Part shown: piece by piece, positions 1 to 8,212 of the stretch
How the letters are laid out: every line of letters starts with the position of its first letter
How positions within the stretch are numbered: the stretch's first letter is position 1
From: Oscillospiraceae bacterium
GTDB taxonomy: Bacteria > Bacillota > Clostridia > Oscillospirales > Acutalibacteraceae
Direction of reading: 5' to 3'
NCBI GenBank assembly: GCA_015065865.1
Contig: SVPM01000014.1
Location: 1 to 37,453 of the forward strand
DNA: 37,453 nucleotides
Notes under the pieces: model-generated
Databases searched by the model: none
Seen by the model: only the letters and a program-made list of their open reading frames with translations
What the model was told of the DNA's origin: nothing
Position numbers and translations under genes: made by a program

Positions 1-317
1 TAACTGTAACGCCGTCAAGCCGATCATACGCACACTATACGCCGTGGGACGCTTGGAGTGCCGGAGATACACAAAAGCGTGAAATCAATATAGCAAGCGG
101 AACACTAAACAGACCGCTTGAAGCTACCTCTGTTGAACATCTTGAATTTATACAATTTCATTCTTAAAGAATACATATCGTCAAAACACAATACGTTTCT
201 TTCTCCTGTATTAAAGGTGTCACCTAAACATATTGCACAGGTCGGCTTACATCCTTTGTCATGGGCTTTGATTTATTACATCATATCATCTTCCGTTTTT
301 GATTGCAACATTTTTCA
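1..317. other. Left edge, no convincing gene
   Basis: No gene is supported here. Two plus-strand frames are open from the window edge: one ends with TGA at 80-82 (about 26 codons) and the other with TAA at 165-167 (about 54 codons). Either could be the C-terminus of a gene that begins outside the window, but I recognise neither. A short inverted repeat (7-bp arms CAAGCGG/CCGCTTG, 94-120) has no T-tract after it, so it is not a good terminator. The stretch from about 120 to 317 is much more AT-rich than the rest and looks like intergenic DNA. Confidence 0.4.
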
Positions 318-346
318 TTGACACGTTCTCGGCACCTCGGTATAAT
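318..346 (+). promoter_or_regulatory. Sigma-A promoter of the aldo/keto reductase gene
   Basis: TTGACA at 318-323 and TATAAT at 341-346, both perfect consensus, are separated by exactly 17 bp. The downstream gene starts at 377 after a GAGGTG Shine-Dalgarno at about 366. Confidence 0.85.
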
Positions 347-376
347 TGAATACAACAAGAGAAAACGAGGTGGCGT

Positions 377-1537
377 ATGAACTATCGAAAACTCGGCAAC
401 ACCGACATCACGGTGAGCGAAATTTCGCTCGGCTGTGAGCATTTGCAGGGCAAGGATTACAACACGGTCAAAACGGTGATCGACACGGCGCTGGACGTCG
501 GCATCAACTTTCTTGACGTCTTTATGAGCGAACCGCACGTCCGCACCAACATCGGCAAAGCATTGGCGGGCCGCCGCGAAAAAGTAGTCATTCAAGGTCA
601 CGTCGGCGCTTGTTGGGTGAACGGGCAATACAAAGTCAGCCGCGATATCGATGAATGTGTAACGGCGTTTGAGGACTTGCTCACACGATTGCAGACCGAC
701 TACATCGACATCGGTTTTATCCACTTTGTGGATAAAGAGACCGACTGGGACAGCCTGCCCGACAGCGCCATGATGCGGTATGTGCTCTCCTTAAAAGAAA
801 AAGGGATCATCCGCGCGGTCGGTATGAGTTCGCACGATCCCGTTACCGCCAAAAAAGCGGTGGAAAGCGGCCTTATTGACGTGCTGATGTTCTCGCTCAA
901 CCCTGCCTACGACCTTGTTCCGAAAGAACAGGATATGATCGCGCTGTTCGATGAAGTGCTTGCGGGGAAAACGCAAGATTATTCGGCGCTCACACTGGAA
1001 AACGCGCGGGCGGAACTGTACCGCACCTGCGAAGAACGCGGCGTTGCCATCACCGTGATGAAAGCACTGGCAATGGGCACCCTGCTTTCGGCCGAGCGCT
1101 CCCCCTTGGGTGTTGCCATGACGGCGGCGCAGTGCATTCACTACGCCCTCACCCGCCCTGCCGTTGCCGCCGTCATGGTGGGCCTGCAAACGGTGGAAGA
1201 AGTGCGCGCGGCTGCGGCGTATTACGACCTTGCGGAGGAAGAACGGGATCCCACCGCCGTGCTCGGCGGGCTCGGCATGTTCAACGCAAGCGGTCTTTGT
1301 ATGTACTGTAACCACTGCCTCCCCTGTCCGCAAAAGATCGACATTGCCGCCGTAAACAAATATCTGGACTTGGTGGAACTGGACAAACGCCCTGCCGACA
1401 GTGTCGGCGCGCATTATTCCGCGCTGACCGCCACCGCCGCAGACTGCACCCAGTGCGGTATTTGTGAAACGCGCTGTCCGTTTCACGTGGCCGTGCGCGA
1501 GCGCATGAAACACGCAAACGACCTATTCGGAAAATAA
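377..1537 (+). CDS. Aldo/keto reductase with C-terminal 4Fe-4S domain
   Basis: Predicted cytoplasmic oxidoreductase of 386 aa. Residues 1 to about 290 form the aldo/keto reductase TIM barrel, opening with RKLGNTDITVSEISLGC. The tail carries two 4Fe-4S motifs: C308-x2-C311-x2-C314-x2-C317-P and C357-x2-C360-x2-C363-x3-C367-P. Such fusions are common in anaerobes and presumably take electrons from ferredoxin-type carriers; the substrate is unknown. The barrel is odd: the usual catalytic Asp...Tyr motif (NxxDTAxxYGxSE) reads NFLDVFMSEP around D47, so the canonical tyrosine is absent. Lys69 and His75 lie where the active-site Lys region is expected, but I cannot assign them with certainty. The ATG at 377 has a GAGGTG Shine-Dalgarno. 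The gene stands alone, with its own promoter and terminator. Confidence 0.9.
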   Translation: MNYRKLGNTDITVSEISLGCEHLQGKDYNTVKTVIDTALDVGINFLDVFMSEPHVRTNIGKALAGRREKVVIQGHVGACWVNGQYKVSRDIDECVTAFEDLLTRLQTDYIDIGFIHFVDKETDWDSLPDSAMMRYVLSLKEKGIIRAVGMSSHDPVTAKKAVESGLIDVLMFSLNPAYDLVPKEQDMIALFDEVLAGKTQDYSALTLENARAELYRTCEERGVAITVMKALAMGTLLSAERSPLGVAMTAAQCIHYALTRPAVAAVMVGLQTVEEVRAAAAYYDLAEEERDPTAVLGGLGMFNASGLCMYCNHCLPCPQKIDIAAVNKYLDLVELDKRPADSVGAHYSALTATAADCTQCGICETRCPFHVAVRERMKHANDLFGK

Positions 1538-1542
1538 CGCTC

Positions 1543-1583
1543 AAGCGGGTGGGAGTATATCCCACCCGCTTTTGCTTTTTTTC
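1543..1583 (+). terminator. Rho-independent terminator after the aldo/keto reductase
   Basis: A 12-bp perfect stem (AAGCGGGTGGGA, loop GTATA, TCCCACCCGCTT) is followed by a T-rich tract. Confidence 0.9.
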
Positions 1584-1606
1584 TTGCCTTTTCTTGACAA
1601 ATTTTC

Positions 1607-1635
1607 TTGACAAACCCAATACCTCGTGTTATGAT
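1607..1635 (+). promoter_or_regulatory. Promoter of the padR operon
   Basis: TTGACA at 1607-1612 and TATGAT at 1630-1635 have a 17-bp spacer. A second TTGACA lies at 1594-1599, 13 bp upstream, giving a tandem -35-like repeat. The Shine-Dalgarno GGGAGG at about 1648 precedes the ATG at 1660, so the open frame extending upstream to 1549 is not the real start. Confidence 0.8.
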
Positions 1636-1659
1636 GTATTACGCAAAGGGAGGTATACT

Positions 1660-1980
1660 ATGGATGTTCAGTTGAAACGCGGACTGTTGGACGTCTGCGT
1701 ATTGGCGGCGATCAAAAACGAAGACTCCTACGGATACAAGATCATTAAAGATATGAAGCCGTACATCGCGCTGTCCGAATCCACCTTATATACCGTTTTA
1801 AAACGGTTGGAGATGGGGAAACTGCTGACCGTCCGCACGGCGGAGCACGGCGGCAGACTGCGGAAGTATTACCGCATCACCGACGAGGGACGGCAACGCA
1901 TTGAGGATTTTAAATCCGAGTGGAACGAAATGATCTCGATATATCAATTTATCAGCAAGGAGGGGGATAACCATGACTAA
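1660..1980 (+). CDS. PadR family transcriptional regulator
   Basis: A 106-aa winged-helix DNA-binding protein. The PadR fold is recognisable from the start MDVQLKRGLLDVCVLAAI, followed by the DSYGYKI helix, the recognition segment SESTLYTVLKRLEMGKLL and the wing GRLRKYYRITDEGRQ. PadR proteins of this short class usually repress the adjacent membrane-protein genes and respond to envelope-active compounds. The ATG at 1660 is chosen because it has a GGGAGG Shine-Dalgarno and lies downstream of the promoter at 1607-1635. The stop overlaps the start of the next gene by 8 nt, the standard translationally coupled PadR-DUF1700 arrangement. It probably regulates its own operon. Confidence 0.93.
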   Translation: MDVQLKRGLLDVCVLAAIKNEDSYGYKIIKDMKPYIALSESTLYTVLKRLEMGKLLTVRTAEHGGRLRKYYRITDEGRQRIEDFKSEWNEMISIYQFISKEGDNHD

Positions 1981-3511
1981 ACTCCAATTTCTTTTGTTGC
2001 TGCACGAAAAACTGGCGCACCTACCGCCGGACGACGTGGAAGAACACCTGAATTTTTACAGCGAAATGATCGAGGACCGCATGGAAGAAGGGCTTTCGGA
2101 AGAGGAGGCCGTGGCGGCGGTCGGCGACGTGGATGAGATCGCCGCACAGATTGCTGAAAACCTGCCCCCCAGTGACAAGCCCGCTAAGCAACCGCGGCGT
2201 CTTAAGGCGTGGGAGATCGTGTTGCTGGCGGTCGGCTCCCCCGTGTGGGTGTCGTTGCTGGTCGCCGCGGCGGCGGTGGCGGCGGCGCTGTACGTATCAC
2301 TGTGGGCCGTCATCGTATCGCTGTGGGCCGTGTTTGGTTCGCTGGTCGGGGGCGGCTTTTGCGGTGTTGCGGTCGGCGTGGGGTGGCTGTTGAGCCCCAC
2401 CCCGCTCACAGGCTTCGCTTTGCTGGGCGCAGGGCTCGCGTGTGTCGGATTGTCGATCCCCTTCTTTCTCGGTTGCCGCGCGGCGACCGTCGGCACGTTG
2501 CGACTGACGCGCCGCCTGTTGCGGCGCCCCGCAACCGCGTGGGATAAACCGCACAAACGCGTAAAAACTTGGTGTATTGCGGCCGCCGTACTGTGTTTGG
2601 TCGGGGTCGGCGCTTTTTTAGGAAGTATGACGGCAATGGGTTGGAATTTTACACGGCTTTCTACCGAAAAGTATGAAACGAACGACCATCGCATAACCGA
2701 AGATTTTAAGGCAATATCCATCACTACCAACACCGCCGACATACAGCTTGTGCCCGCGGAAGACGAAACAGTTTCGGTACGCTGCTGTGAATCGAGCAAA
2801 TTGAAACACACCGTTTCGGTGGAAAACGGGACCCTGTGTATTGCGGTTGCGGACACGCGTAAATGGTACGACTATATCGGCATCCATTTCGGAACGCCGA
2901 AGATCACGGTATCTTTGCCGCAGGGAGATTACGGCGCGCTGTCGATCACTACCGACACGGGTGCGATAACCCTACCGAAAGCGTTCGCTTTTCAGAGCAT
3001 ACGCACAAAAGGGAGCACCGGTAACGTGACCGTTCTCGCATCGGCTGTCGAAGAGATGCGGATTCGAACGAAAACCGGCAACATTTGCCTCGACGGCGTA
3101 AGCGCCGACTCGCTTGACCTTTCGGTTTCCACGGGAAAAGTGACCGCTTCACACGTGACCTGTAACGGGGCTGTCACCATCGGCGTTTCCACCGGCAAAA
3201 CGCACCTTGCAAACGTGCGGTGCCAAAGCCTCGCCTCCGGCGGCAGCACAGGCAACCTTCGCTTGACCGACGTGATCGCCGCCGCCGATCTCACCATTGA
3301 GCGCACCACGGGTGACGTGGTACTTGACGGGTGTGATGCGGCAGAGATCACGGTCATAACGGATACGGGGGACGTTTCGGGAACCCTGCTTTCGGACAAA
3401 GTATTCCTCGTTTCGACCGATACGGGACGGGTGGACGTTCCGAAGTCGATCTCCGGCGGACGGTGTGAGATCAGCACCGATACGGGCGACGTGCGGTTGC
3501 AGACGCGGTGA
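1973..3511 (+). CDS. DUF1700/HAAS and DUF4097 membrane protein
   Basis: A 512-aa protein partnered with the PadR regulator. Residues 1 to about 65 are the HAAS/DUF1700 helical domain (LLHEKLAHLPPDDVEEHLNF..., then EEGLSEEEAVAAVGDVDEIA). Several hydrophobic helices follow (about 80-170 and 197-222). From about 230 to the end is a DUF4097-type beta-solenoid with repeated short strands such as TDTGAI, STGKV, TTGDV and TDTGDV, probably facing outside the membrane. The family is found beside PadR and is thought to act in envelope stress sensing or as a putative adhesin; its biochemical role is not known. It starts inside the padR stop codon region (ATG 1973, Shine-Dalgarno AAGGAGGGGG). No strong terminator follows before 3594. 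Confidence 0.88.
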   Translation: MTKLQFLLLLHEKLAHLPPDDVEEHLNFYSEMIEDRMEEGLSEEEAVAAVGDVDEIAAQIAENLPPSDKPAKQPRRLKAWEIVLLAVGSPVWVSLLVAAAAVAAALYVSLWAVIVSLWAVFGSLVGGGFCGVAVGVGWLLSPTPLTGFALLGAGLACVGLSIPFFLGCRAATVGTLRLTRRLLRRPATAWDKPHKRVKTWCIAAAVLCLVGVGAFLGSMTAMGWNFTRLSTEKYETNDHRITEDFKAISITTNTADIQLVPAEDETVSVRCCESSKLKHTVSVENGTLCIAVADTRKWYDYIGIHFGTPKITVSLPQGDYGALSITTDTGAITLPKAFAFQSIRTKGSTGNVTVLASAVEEMRIRTKTGNICLDGVSADSLDLSVSTGKVTASHVTCNGAVTIGVSTGKTHLANVRCQSLASGGSTGNLRLTDVIAAADLTIERTTGDVVLDGCDAAEITVITDTGDVSGTLLSDKVFLVSTDTGRVDVPKSISGGRCEISTDTGDVRLQTR

Positions 3512-3593
3512 GGCGATATTTTCGGCATAGTATAAGAATCTTCTTTGTTTTCAGTTCCATTGTAATCGGTCTGTTTTTGTAAAAATACCGACC

Positions 3594-3622
3594 TTGCACA
3601 CGAAGGCGCCGCGTGGTATACT
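3594..3622 (+). promoter_or_regulatory. Promoter of the ribokinase-AraC gene
   Basis: TTGCAC (3594-3599), a 17-bp spacer and TATACT (3617-3622), followed by the Shine-Dalgarno GGGAGG before the ATG at 3647. Confidence 0.75.
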
Positions 3623-3646
3623 GAAACGGACGAGGGAGGTCCGTTT

Positions 3647-4879
3647 ATGAAGATTTTAAACATTGGCTCCTGCAACATTGATTACGTATATGCGCTAGAC
3701 CATATCGTGGTGCCCGGTGAAACCGAAAACAGCACCCGTATGGACGTTTTCGCCGGCGGAAAAGGGCTGAATCAGTCGATTGCCGCCGCACAGGCAGGCG
3801 GTGAGGTTTATCACGCAGGTTGCGTGGGAAACGATGCCGAACTGTTGACCGACACGTTGAAAGCGGCGGGTGTAGATATCTCCTTTTTACAAACGGTGGA
3901 GGCTAAAAACGGCTGTGCCATCATTCAGGTCAGCCGCACGGGTGAAAACGCCATTTTTCTGCACGCCGGCTCCAATGCGATGGTGGATCGCCTGTTAATC
4001 GACCGTGTGCTGTCCGCCTTTTCGGCGGGGGATCTTTTGTTGCTTCAAAACGAGATCAGCAACGTGCCGTATATTGTGGAGCGCGCCCACCAAAAGGGGT
4101 TACGCATTCTGTTCAACCCCTCCCCCATCAACGAGCAGATCGGCGCGGTAGACCTCAAAAAACTGGATTACCTCATCTTGAACGAACGGGAAGTGCAGGC
4201 GCTTGCCGACAGCAACCACCCCGATGAAGCGTTGGAGATCTTGCGGCAAGCACACCCCACCCTCGGTATCGTGTTGACACTCGGCGAAAAAGGCTGCCTG
4301 TTTGCACGAGGGGACCAGATCCTGTTTCAATCCTCTTTTCTTGTGGATGCGGTGGACACCACCGCCGCGGGCGACACGTTCACAGGATATTTCGCGGCGG
4401 GATTGGCGCGGGAGGAGGATATGGGAAGCGTGCTGAGAACCGCCACGGCTGCCGCCGCGATCGCGGTATCCCGCCACGGCGCGGCGCCCTCTATCCCGCC
4501 CCGCGAGGAGGTGCTGCACACCTTGCCGACGTTGCAGGCGCGTTGTGTGAGCAACCGTGCGGAACAACAACGCAGCGAGATCGAACGGTATTTCGCCGCC
4601 CATCTGCAGGATGCCTCCTTGAGCGGCCTTGCCGCACGACTGGGATACTCCACGGTATACACCGGCGCGCGGGTGAGCGACCTGATGGGCGACACCTTTA
4701 CCGCACTCCTGCAAAAGAAGCGGTGCGCCGCCGCCGCAAAGATGCTGCGCGAAAGCGACCTTTCGGTGGCGGAGATCATCCGCGCGGTGGGATATGAAAA
4801 CGAGACTTTTTTTCGCAAAACCTTTAAGGCGTTGTACGGTGCAAACCCGCTCGCCTACCGTAAACGACAGATCGGCTAA
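3647..4879 (+). CDS. PfkB/ribokinase-family sugar kinase fused to an AraC-type DNA-binding domain
   Basis: A 410-aa single-chain fusion. Residues 1 to about 295 are a complete ribokinase-like kinase. The N-terminal signature AGGKGLNQ (36-43) has the GG hinge, and the C-terminal anion-hole motif DTTAAGDTFTGYFAAG carries the catalytic base D243. Residues about 308-408 form a tandem helix-turn-helix of AraC/XylS type: SLSGLAARLGYS...FTALLQKKR, then LSVAEIIRAVGYENETFFRKTFKALYGANPLAYRK. An ordinary ribokinase is about 300 aa, so the extra 110 residues are a genuine added domain in the same frame with no internal start signal. This suggests a kinase that also senses its sugar or ATP and regulates transcription. 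The substrate is unknown, and no transporter or sugar-pathway gene is adjacent. Confidence 0.9.
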   Translation: MKILNIGSCNIDYVYALDHIVVPGETENSTRMDVFAGGKGLNQSIAAAQAGGEVYHAGCVGNDAELLTDTLKAAGVDISFLQTVEAKNGCAIIQVSRTGENAIFLHAGSNAMVDRLLIDRVLSAFSAGDLLLLQNEISNVPYIVERAHQKGLRILFNPSPINEQIGAVDLKKLDYLILNEREVQALADSNHPDEALEILRQAHPTLGIVLTLGEKGCLFARGDQILFQSSFLVDAVDTTAAGDTFTGYFAAGLAREEDMGSVLRTATAAAAIAVSRHGAAPSIPPREEVLHTLPTLQARCVSNRAEQQRSEIERYFAAHLQDASLSGLAARLGYSTVYTGARVSDLMGDTFTALLQKKRCAAAAKMLRESDLSVAEIIRAVGYENETFFRKTFKALYGANPLAYRKRQIG

Positions 4880-4889
4880 ATTTTCCCTC

Positions 4890-4918
4890 TTGCATTTTTT
4901 CGAAAAATCTTCTATACT
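4890..4918 (+). promoter_or_regulatory. Promoter of the small orphan gene
   Basis: TTGCAT (4890-4895), a 17-bp spacer and TATACT (4913-4918). The Shine-Dalgarno AAAGGAGG follows at about 4935. Confidence 0.7.
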
Positions 4919-4949
4919 GTTCTTGATAAAAGCAAAGGAGGATACTGCA

Positions 4950-5186
4950 ATGAAAAAGACGATCTGCAAAGTCGAGTACGACACCGACACCGCGATATTC
5001 GTTGCCAAATACGTGGAAGGCCTGTGGGGCGACCCCAAAGGCTTTGAAGAATGCCTGTTCCAAACCGAAAGCGGCAAATTCTTCTTGTACGTCAACGGCG
5101 GCGAAGAATCCGAGCACGCGGGCGAAAACATCACCCGTATGTCTGCGGCGCGTGCCGAAGCGTGGCGTGCCGAACGCGGTGTGTAA
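4950..5186 (+). CDS. Small acidic protein of unknown function
   Basis: A 78-aa protein with no recognised domain, no signal peptide and no membrane helix. It begins MKKTICKVEYDTDTAIFVAK, contains the segment GDPKGFEECLFQTESGKFFLYVNGGEESEHAGENI and ends in a helical SAARAEAWRAERGV. From memory, similar orphan proteins with the pattern KxxYDTxTAxxVA...GDPxGxEExLYxTxxGxYFLYxNGGEES recur in clostridia. The ATG at 4950 has an AAAGGAGG Shine-Dalgarno and its own promoter. Codon bias matches neighbouring genes, so it is likely a real gene; I cannot give a function. Confidence 0.8.
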   Translation: MKKTICKVEYDTDTAIFVAKYVEGLWGDPKGFEECLFQTESGKFFLYVNGGEESEHAGENITRMSAARAEAWRAERGV

Positions 5187-5204
5187 TACCGCGCATCCGT
5201 TCAG

Positions 5205-5262
5205 AAACAAAAAAACAGTCGCGTGAACCGAACCGTCGTTCACGCGACTGTTTTTTGTTTTT
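5205..5262. terminator. Bidirectional terminator between convergent genes
   Basis: A long hairpin AAAAACAGTCGCGTGAAC / GTTCACGCGACTGTTTTT (about 5210-5255) is flanked by an A-tract on the left and a T-tract on the right. It can serve both the plus-strand small gene and the minus-strand trkH. Confidence 0.9.
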
Positions 5263-6717
5263 TTATTTTGCCGTCCACGTGCTGCGGGAAAGCAATACCA
5301 GTATGGGAAAGATCTCCAAACGTCCCGCCAACATATCCACAATCAGCACCAGTTTGGATAGCACACCGTATCCGCCGAAATTGCAAGTGGGGCCGACCGC
5401 TTCAAAACCGGGGCCGATGTTGTTAAAGCAGGCGATCACCGCGGAGAAGTTGGTTGTGACCGAAAAATTGTCCAACGATACCAACAGAAAACTGATGACC
5501 AAAATAAGCGCGTATGCCACCAAATAAATAGTGGTGTTATGGATCACCGCTTCGTCCGCCTTACGTCCGTTAACACGCACCGTTTCCACACGGTGGGGAT
5601 GCAACATACGCCGCAGATTGCGATACAGGCCTTTGATAAGCAACAACACGCGTCCGCATTTCAAGCCGCCGCCCGTACTTCCCGCACAACAGCCCGTAAC
5701 CATCAACGTGAGCAGTATGGCTTTGGAAAAGGAGGGCCACAGATCAAAATCCGTAGTGGCAAACCCCGTGGTCGTGATAATGGAAGATACTTGAAACGCC
5801 GCGTGACGCACCGTTTCGCCGAGCGAGGGATACAGCGAGCGGACGTTCCACGCGATCAGCAGAATACTGCCGACCACCAACCCGATGTACAAGCGCAATT
5901 CCTCGTCTTTAAACAACACACGGAATCGCCGCAACAACAACAGATAATAACACGCAAAATTCACGCCGAACAGCAACATAAACACCGTGGTGACGTTTTG
6001 CAAGTAGGGCGAATACCCCGCAAGACTGTCGTTTCGCACACCGAAACCACCCGTGCCCGCCGTGCCGAAGGCGGTACACACGGCATCAAAAAGCGACATA
6101 TTGCCACACAGCAAAAACACGACGTTCAGCACCGTAAGCAGAATGTACATACCGTATAAAATAACGGCCGAATCGCGCATACGGGATACCAGCTTGTCCA
6201 CCTGCGGACCTGTGGATTCCGCACGCAACAAGTGCACCGCAAAGCCGCCGCGGCGTGCGTTGGTGGGGATCACCGCCATCACAAACACCAGCACGCCCAT
6301 ACCGCCGAGCCAGTGGGTGAAACTGCGCCAATACAGCGCCCCGCGGGAAAGTGCTTCCACATCAGCAAGAATGGTCGCACCCGTAGTGGTAAAGCCCGAG
6401 ACCGTTTCAAACAACGCGTCAATAAAATAGGGTATTTCCCCCGAAAGCACGAACGGCAAGCAACCGAACACACTCATCAGCACCCAGCTTACCCCCACGC
6501 ACACCAGCCCTTCGCGCGCGTAAAACCCGCGCGTGGCACGGCGGGAGAACAGCAAAAATACCGCCCCCACGACCAACGTGCTCGCAATGGTAAGCAAAAA
6601 CGCCTGTGCCGATCTTGCCGCACCGTCAACCAAACACAGGATCAGCGGGGGGATCATAAATATCGCTTCAACCGCCAGAATACTACCCATAAGGCGGCCC
6701 ATCATTTTATAATTCAT
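5263..6717 (-). CDS. trkH: TrkH/KtrB-family potassium channel subunit
   Basis: A 484-aa integral membrane protein, the ion-conducting subunit of the Trk K+ uptake system. The four selectivity-filter P-loops are visible: SGFTTTGAT, FGTAGTGGFGV, SSIITTTGFATTDFDLWP and FNNIGPGFEAVGP, each between paired transmembrane helices. The length is normal for TrkH. It lies 15 nt downstream of trkA and is transcribed with it; the ATG at 6717 follows GCAGGG. K+ flux is expected to be gated by the neighbouring RCK protein TrkA binding nucleotides. Confidence 0.95.
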   Translation of the reverse strand: MNYKMMGRLMGSILAVEAIFMIPPLILCLVDGAARSAQAFLLTIASTLVVGAVFLLFSRRATRGFYAREGLVCVGVSWVLMSVFGCLPFVLSGEIPYFIDALFETVSGFTTTGATILADVEALSRGALYWRSFTHWLGGMGVLVFVMAVIPTNARRGGFAVHLLRAESTGPQVDKLVSRMRDSAVILYGMYILLTVLNVVFLLCGNMSLFDAVCTAFGTAGTGGFGVRNDSLAGYSPYLQNVTTVFMLLFGVNFACYYLLLLRRFRVLFKDEELRLYIGLVVGSILLIAWNVRSLYPSLGETVRHAAFQVSSIITTTGFATTDFDLWPSFSKAILLTLMVTGCCAGSTGGGLKCGRVLLLIKGLYRNLRRMLHPHRVETVRVNGRKADEAVIHNTTIYLVAYALILVISFLLVSLDNFSVTTNFSAVIACFNNIGPGFEAVGPTCNFGGYGVLSKLVLIVDMLAGRLEIFPILVLLSRSTWTAK

Positions 6718-6732
6718 ACCCTGCGTCCCCGC

Positions 6733-8094
6733 TCATTCAAAAATGTCATTCAACTGGTGGATAATACGGTCCTCCCCGCTGACCACCACCACCGTGTCAC
6801 CCTTGGTAAACATACTGTTACCGTCGGGGATCGCGATCGAGCCGGCGTGGGAGATGCCCACCACCAGCACACCGCGGCGCAACTTCAACTCGCGCAACGG
6901 CACGCCGCAAAAGCGGGTCTTTTCGTCCACCACGAATTCCGCCGCTTCCACCTGCCCGTCGGCGATCAAATGAACAGACAGTGCCGCACCCGTCTGGTTT
7001 TGCATCGCACGAACATACTGCACGATGGTGTCGGTGCACAACTCTTTCGGGCAGACCACACTGCCGATGGGCAGACTGCTGAGCAACGCGTTGGTGCCCA
7101 TCCGCCCCATTTTGGTGATCACTTGCGGTACGCCGCGCGAATGGGCAAACAGCGACATGACCACGTTCAACTCGTCCAAACCCGTGAGGGAAACAAACGC
7201 TTCACAATCTTCCAACCCTTCGCTTTCCAAAAGGTCGTGATTGCTGACGTCGCCGCACAATACCGATACCCGCGGTAATAACTCTGCCAATTCTTCGCAC
7301 CGTTCGCGGTTGTATTCAAATATCTGCACCGCCACGCCGCTCTTTTCCAACTGCTTGGCGAGATAGTAACTCACGTGGCCGCCGCCCGCCAACATCACGC
7401 GCCGCGCGCGGTGGGAGATATACCCCAAATTGCGTAACAGGGCGGACAGGTTGTTGGTGGTCGCGGTGACAAACAAGCGGTCACCCGCCTGCACCACAAA
7501 ATCACCGGCCGGAATGATGGCGGAATCACCGCGCAACACCGAACAGACCAGCACGCGGCATTTTACCAACCGACCGAGTTCCGTCAGCGGTACGTTGCAC
7601 AGTTTGCTGTCCGCCTCCACTTGCAGTTCCACAATCTCCATACGTCCTTTGGCAAAGGTTTCGCGTTTTAAGAAGCCGGGGAATTTGAGCAAACGTTCAA
7701 TTTCCGCCGCCGCCTGCATTTCGGGGTTGATGATCATCGACAAACCGAACACGCCGCGCATGGCATATGCCTGCTCACGGTATTCGGGGTCGCGGATACG
7801 CGCGATGGTGTGCAACTTCGGGTTTAAGGTGTGTGCCGTCATACAGCACAGCAGGTTGACTTCGTCCTTGCCCGTGGCGGCAATCAGCAGTTCCGCCGAT
7901 TCCACCTCTGCTTCCCGCAACACCGCCGCCGACGCCACGTTTCCGCGCAGGGAGATCACGTCATACGCCTCTACGCCGCTACCCAGCACATACGGATCTT
8001 TATCGATCAAGGTCAAGTCGTGTCCTTCACGCGACAGCTGTTTTGCCAACGCCGCGCCGACCTTCCCCACACCGCAAATCAAGATTTTCAACAC
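6733..8094 (-). CDS. trkA: TrkA potassium uptake regulatory subunit
   Basis: A 453-aa cytoplasmic protein with two tandem RCK units, the full-length TrkA form. The first Rossmann motif is ILICGVGKVGAALAKQL (GxGxxG at residues 8-13) and the second is the divergent VMLAGGGHVSYYLAKQLEKSG near residue 230. Each is followed by a TrkA_C domain (about 135-215 and 370-453). It binds NAD(H)/ATP and gates TrkH, encoded immediately downstream. The start lies just after GAGGGGG, and a promoter at 8121-8149 fits. Confidence 0.95.
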   Translation of the reverse strand: MLKILICGVGKVGAALAKQLSREGHDLTLIDKDPYVLGSGVEAYDVISLRGNVASAAVLREAEVESAELLIAATGKDEVNLLCCMTAHTLNPKLHTIARIRDPEYREQAYAMRGVFGLSMIINPEMQAAAEIERLLKFPGFLKRETFAKGRMEIVELQVEADSKLCNVPLTELGRLVKCRVLVCSVLRGDSAIIPAGDFVVQAGDRLFVTATTNNLSALLRNLGYISHRARRVMLAGGGHVSYYLAKQLEKSGVAVQIFEYNRERCEELAELLPRVSVLCGDVSNHDLLESEGLEDCEAFVSLTGLDELNVVMSLFAHSRGVPQVITKMGRMGTNALLSSLPIGSVVCPKELCTDTIVQYVRAMQNQTGAALSVHLIADGQVEAAEFVVDEKTRFCGVPLRELKLRRGVLVVGISHAGSIAIPDGNSMFTKGDTVVVVSGEDRIIHQLNDIFE

Positions 8095-8120
8095 GATTCC
8101 CCCTCGTATACGTTAGCATC

Positions 8121-8149
8121 AGTATAGCACAACGGTGCGAAAATAACAA
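8121..8149 (-). promoter_or_regulatory. Promoter of trkAH (minus strand)
   Basis: On the minus strand, TTGTTA (8149-8144), a 17-bp spacer and TATACT (8126-8121) lie about 27 bp upstream of the trkA start. Confidence 0.7.
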
Positions 8150-8164
8150 GCCCCAAAGCAATCG

Positions 8165-8206
8165 TTAAAAAAGCGACCGCACGGCAGTGGCCGTGCGGTC
8201 GCTGGT
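8165..8206 (-). terminator. Terminator after the CofE-like gene (minus strand)
   Basis: Perfect stem AGCGACCGCACGGC / GCCGTGCGGTCGCT, followed on the minus strand by a TTTTTT run. The plus side also has T residues, so it may work in both directions. Confidence 0.88.
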
Positions 8207-8212
8207 TTTTCA

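Noticed and set aside
1-167. C-terminus of an upstream gene at the left edge
   Set aside because: Two competing open frames exist, neither recognisable, so I list the region only as unassigned.
791-1513. Minus-strand open frame opposite the aldo/keto reductase
   Set aside because: Composition is His/Arg-rich and the plus strand encodes clear catalytic-barrel and Fe-S motifs with promoter and terminator.
2940-3500. Short tandem DNA repeats or CRISPR-like pattern
   Set aside because: The recurring ACGGG/ACCGG-type words encode the repeated strands (STG, TDTG) of a beta-solenoid domain; spacing is irregular and no CRISPR repeat exists.
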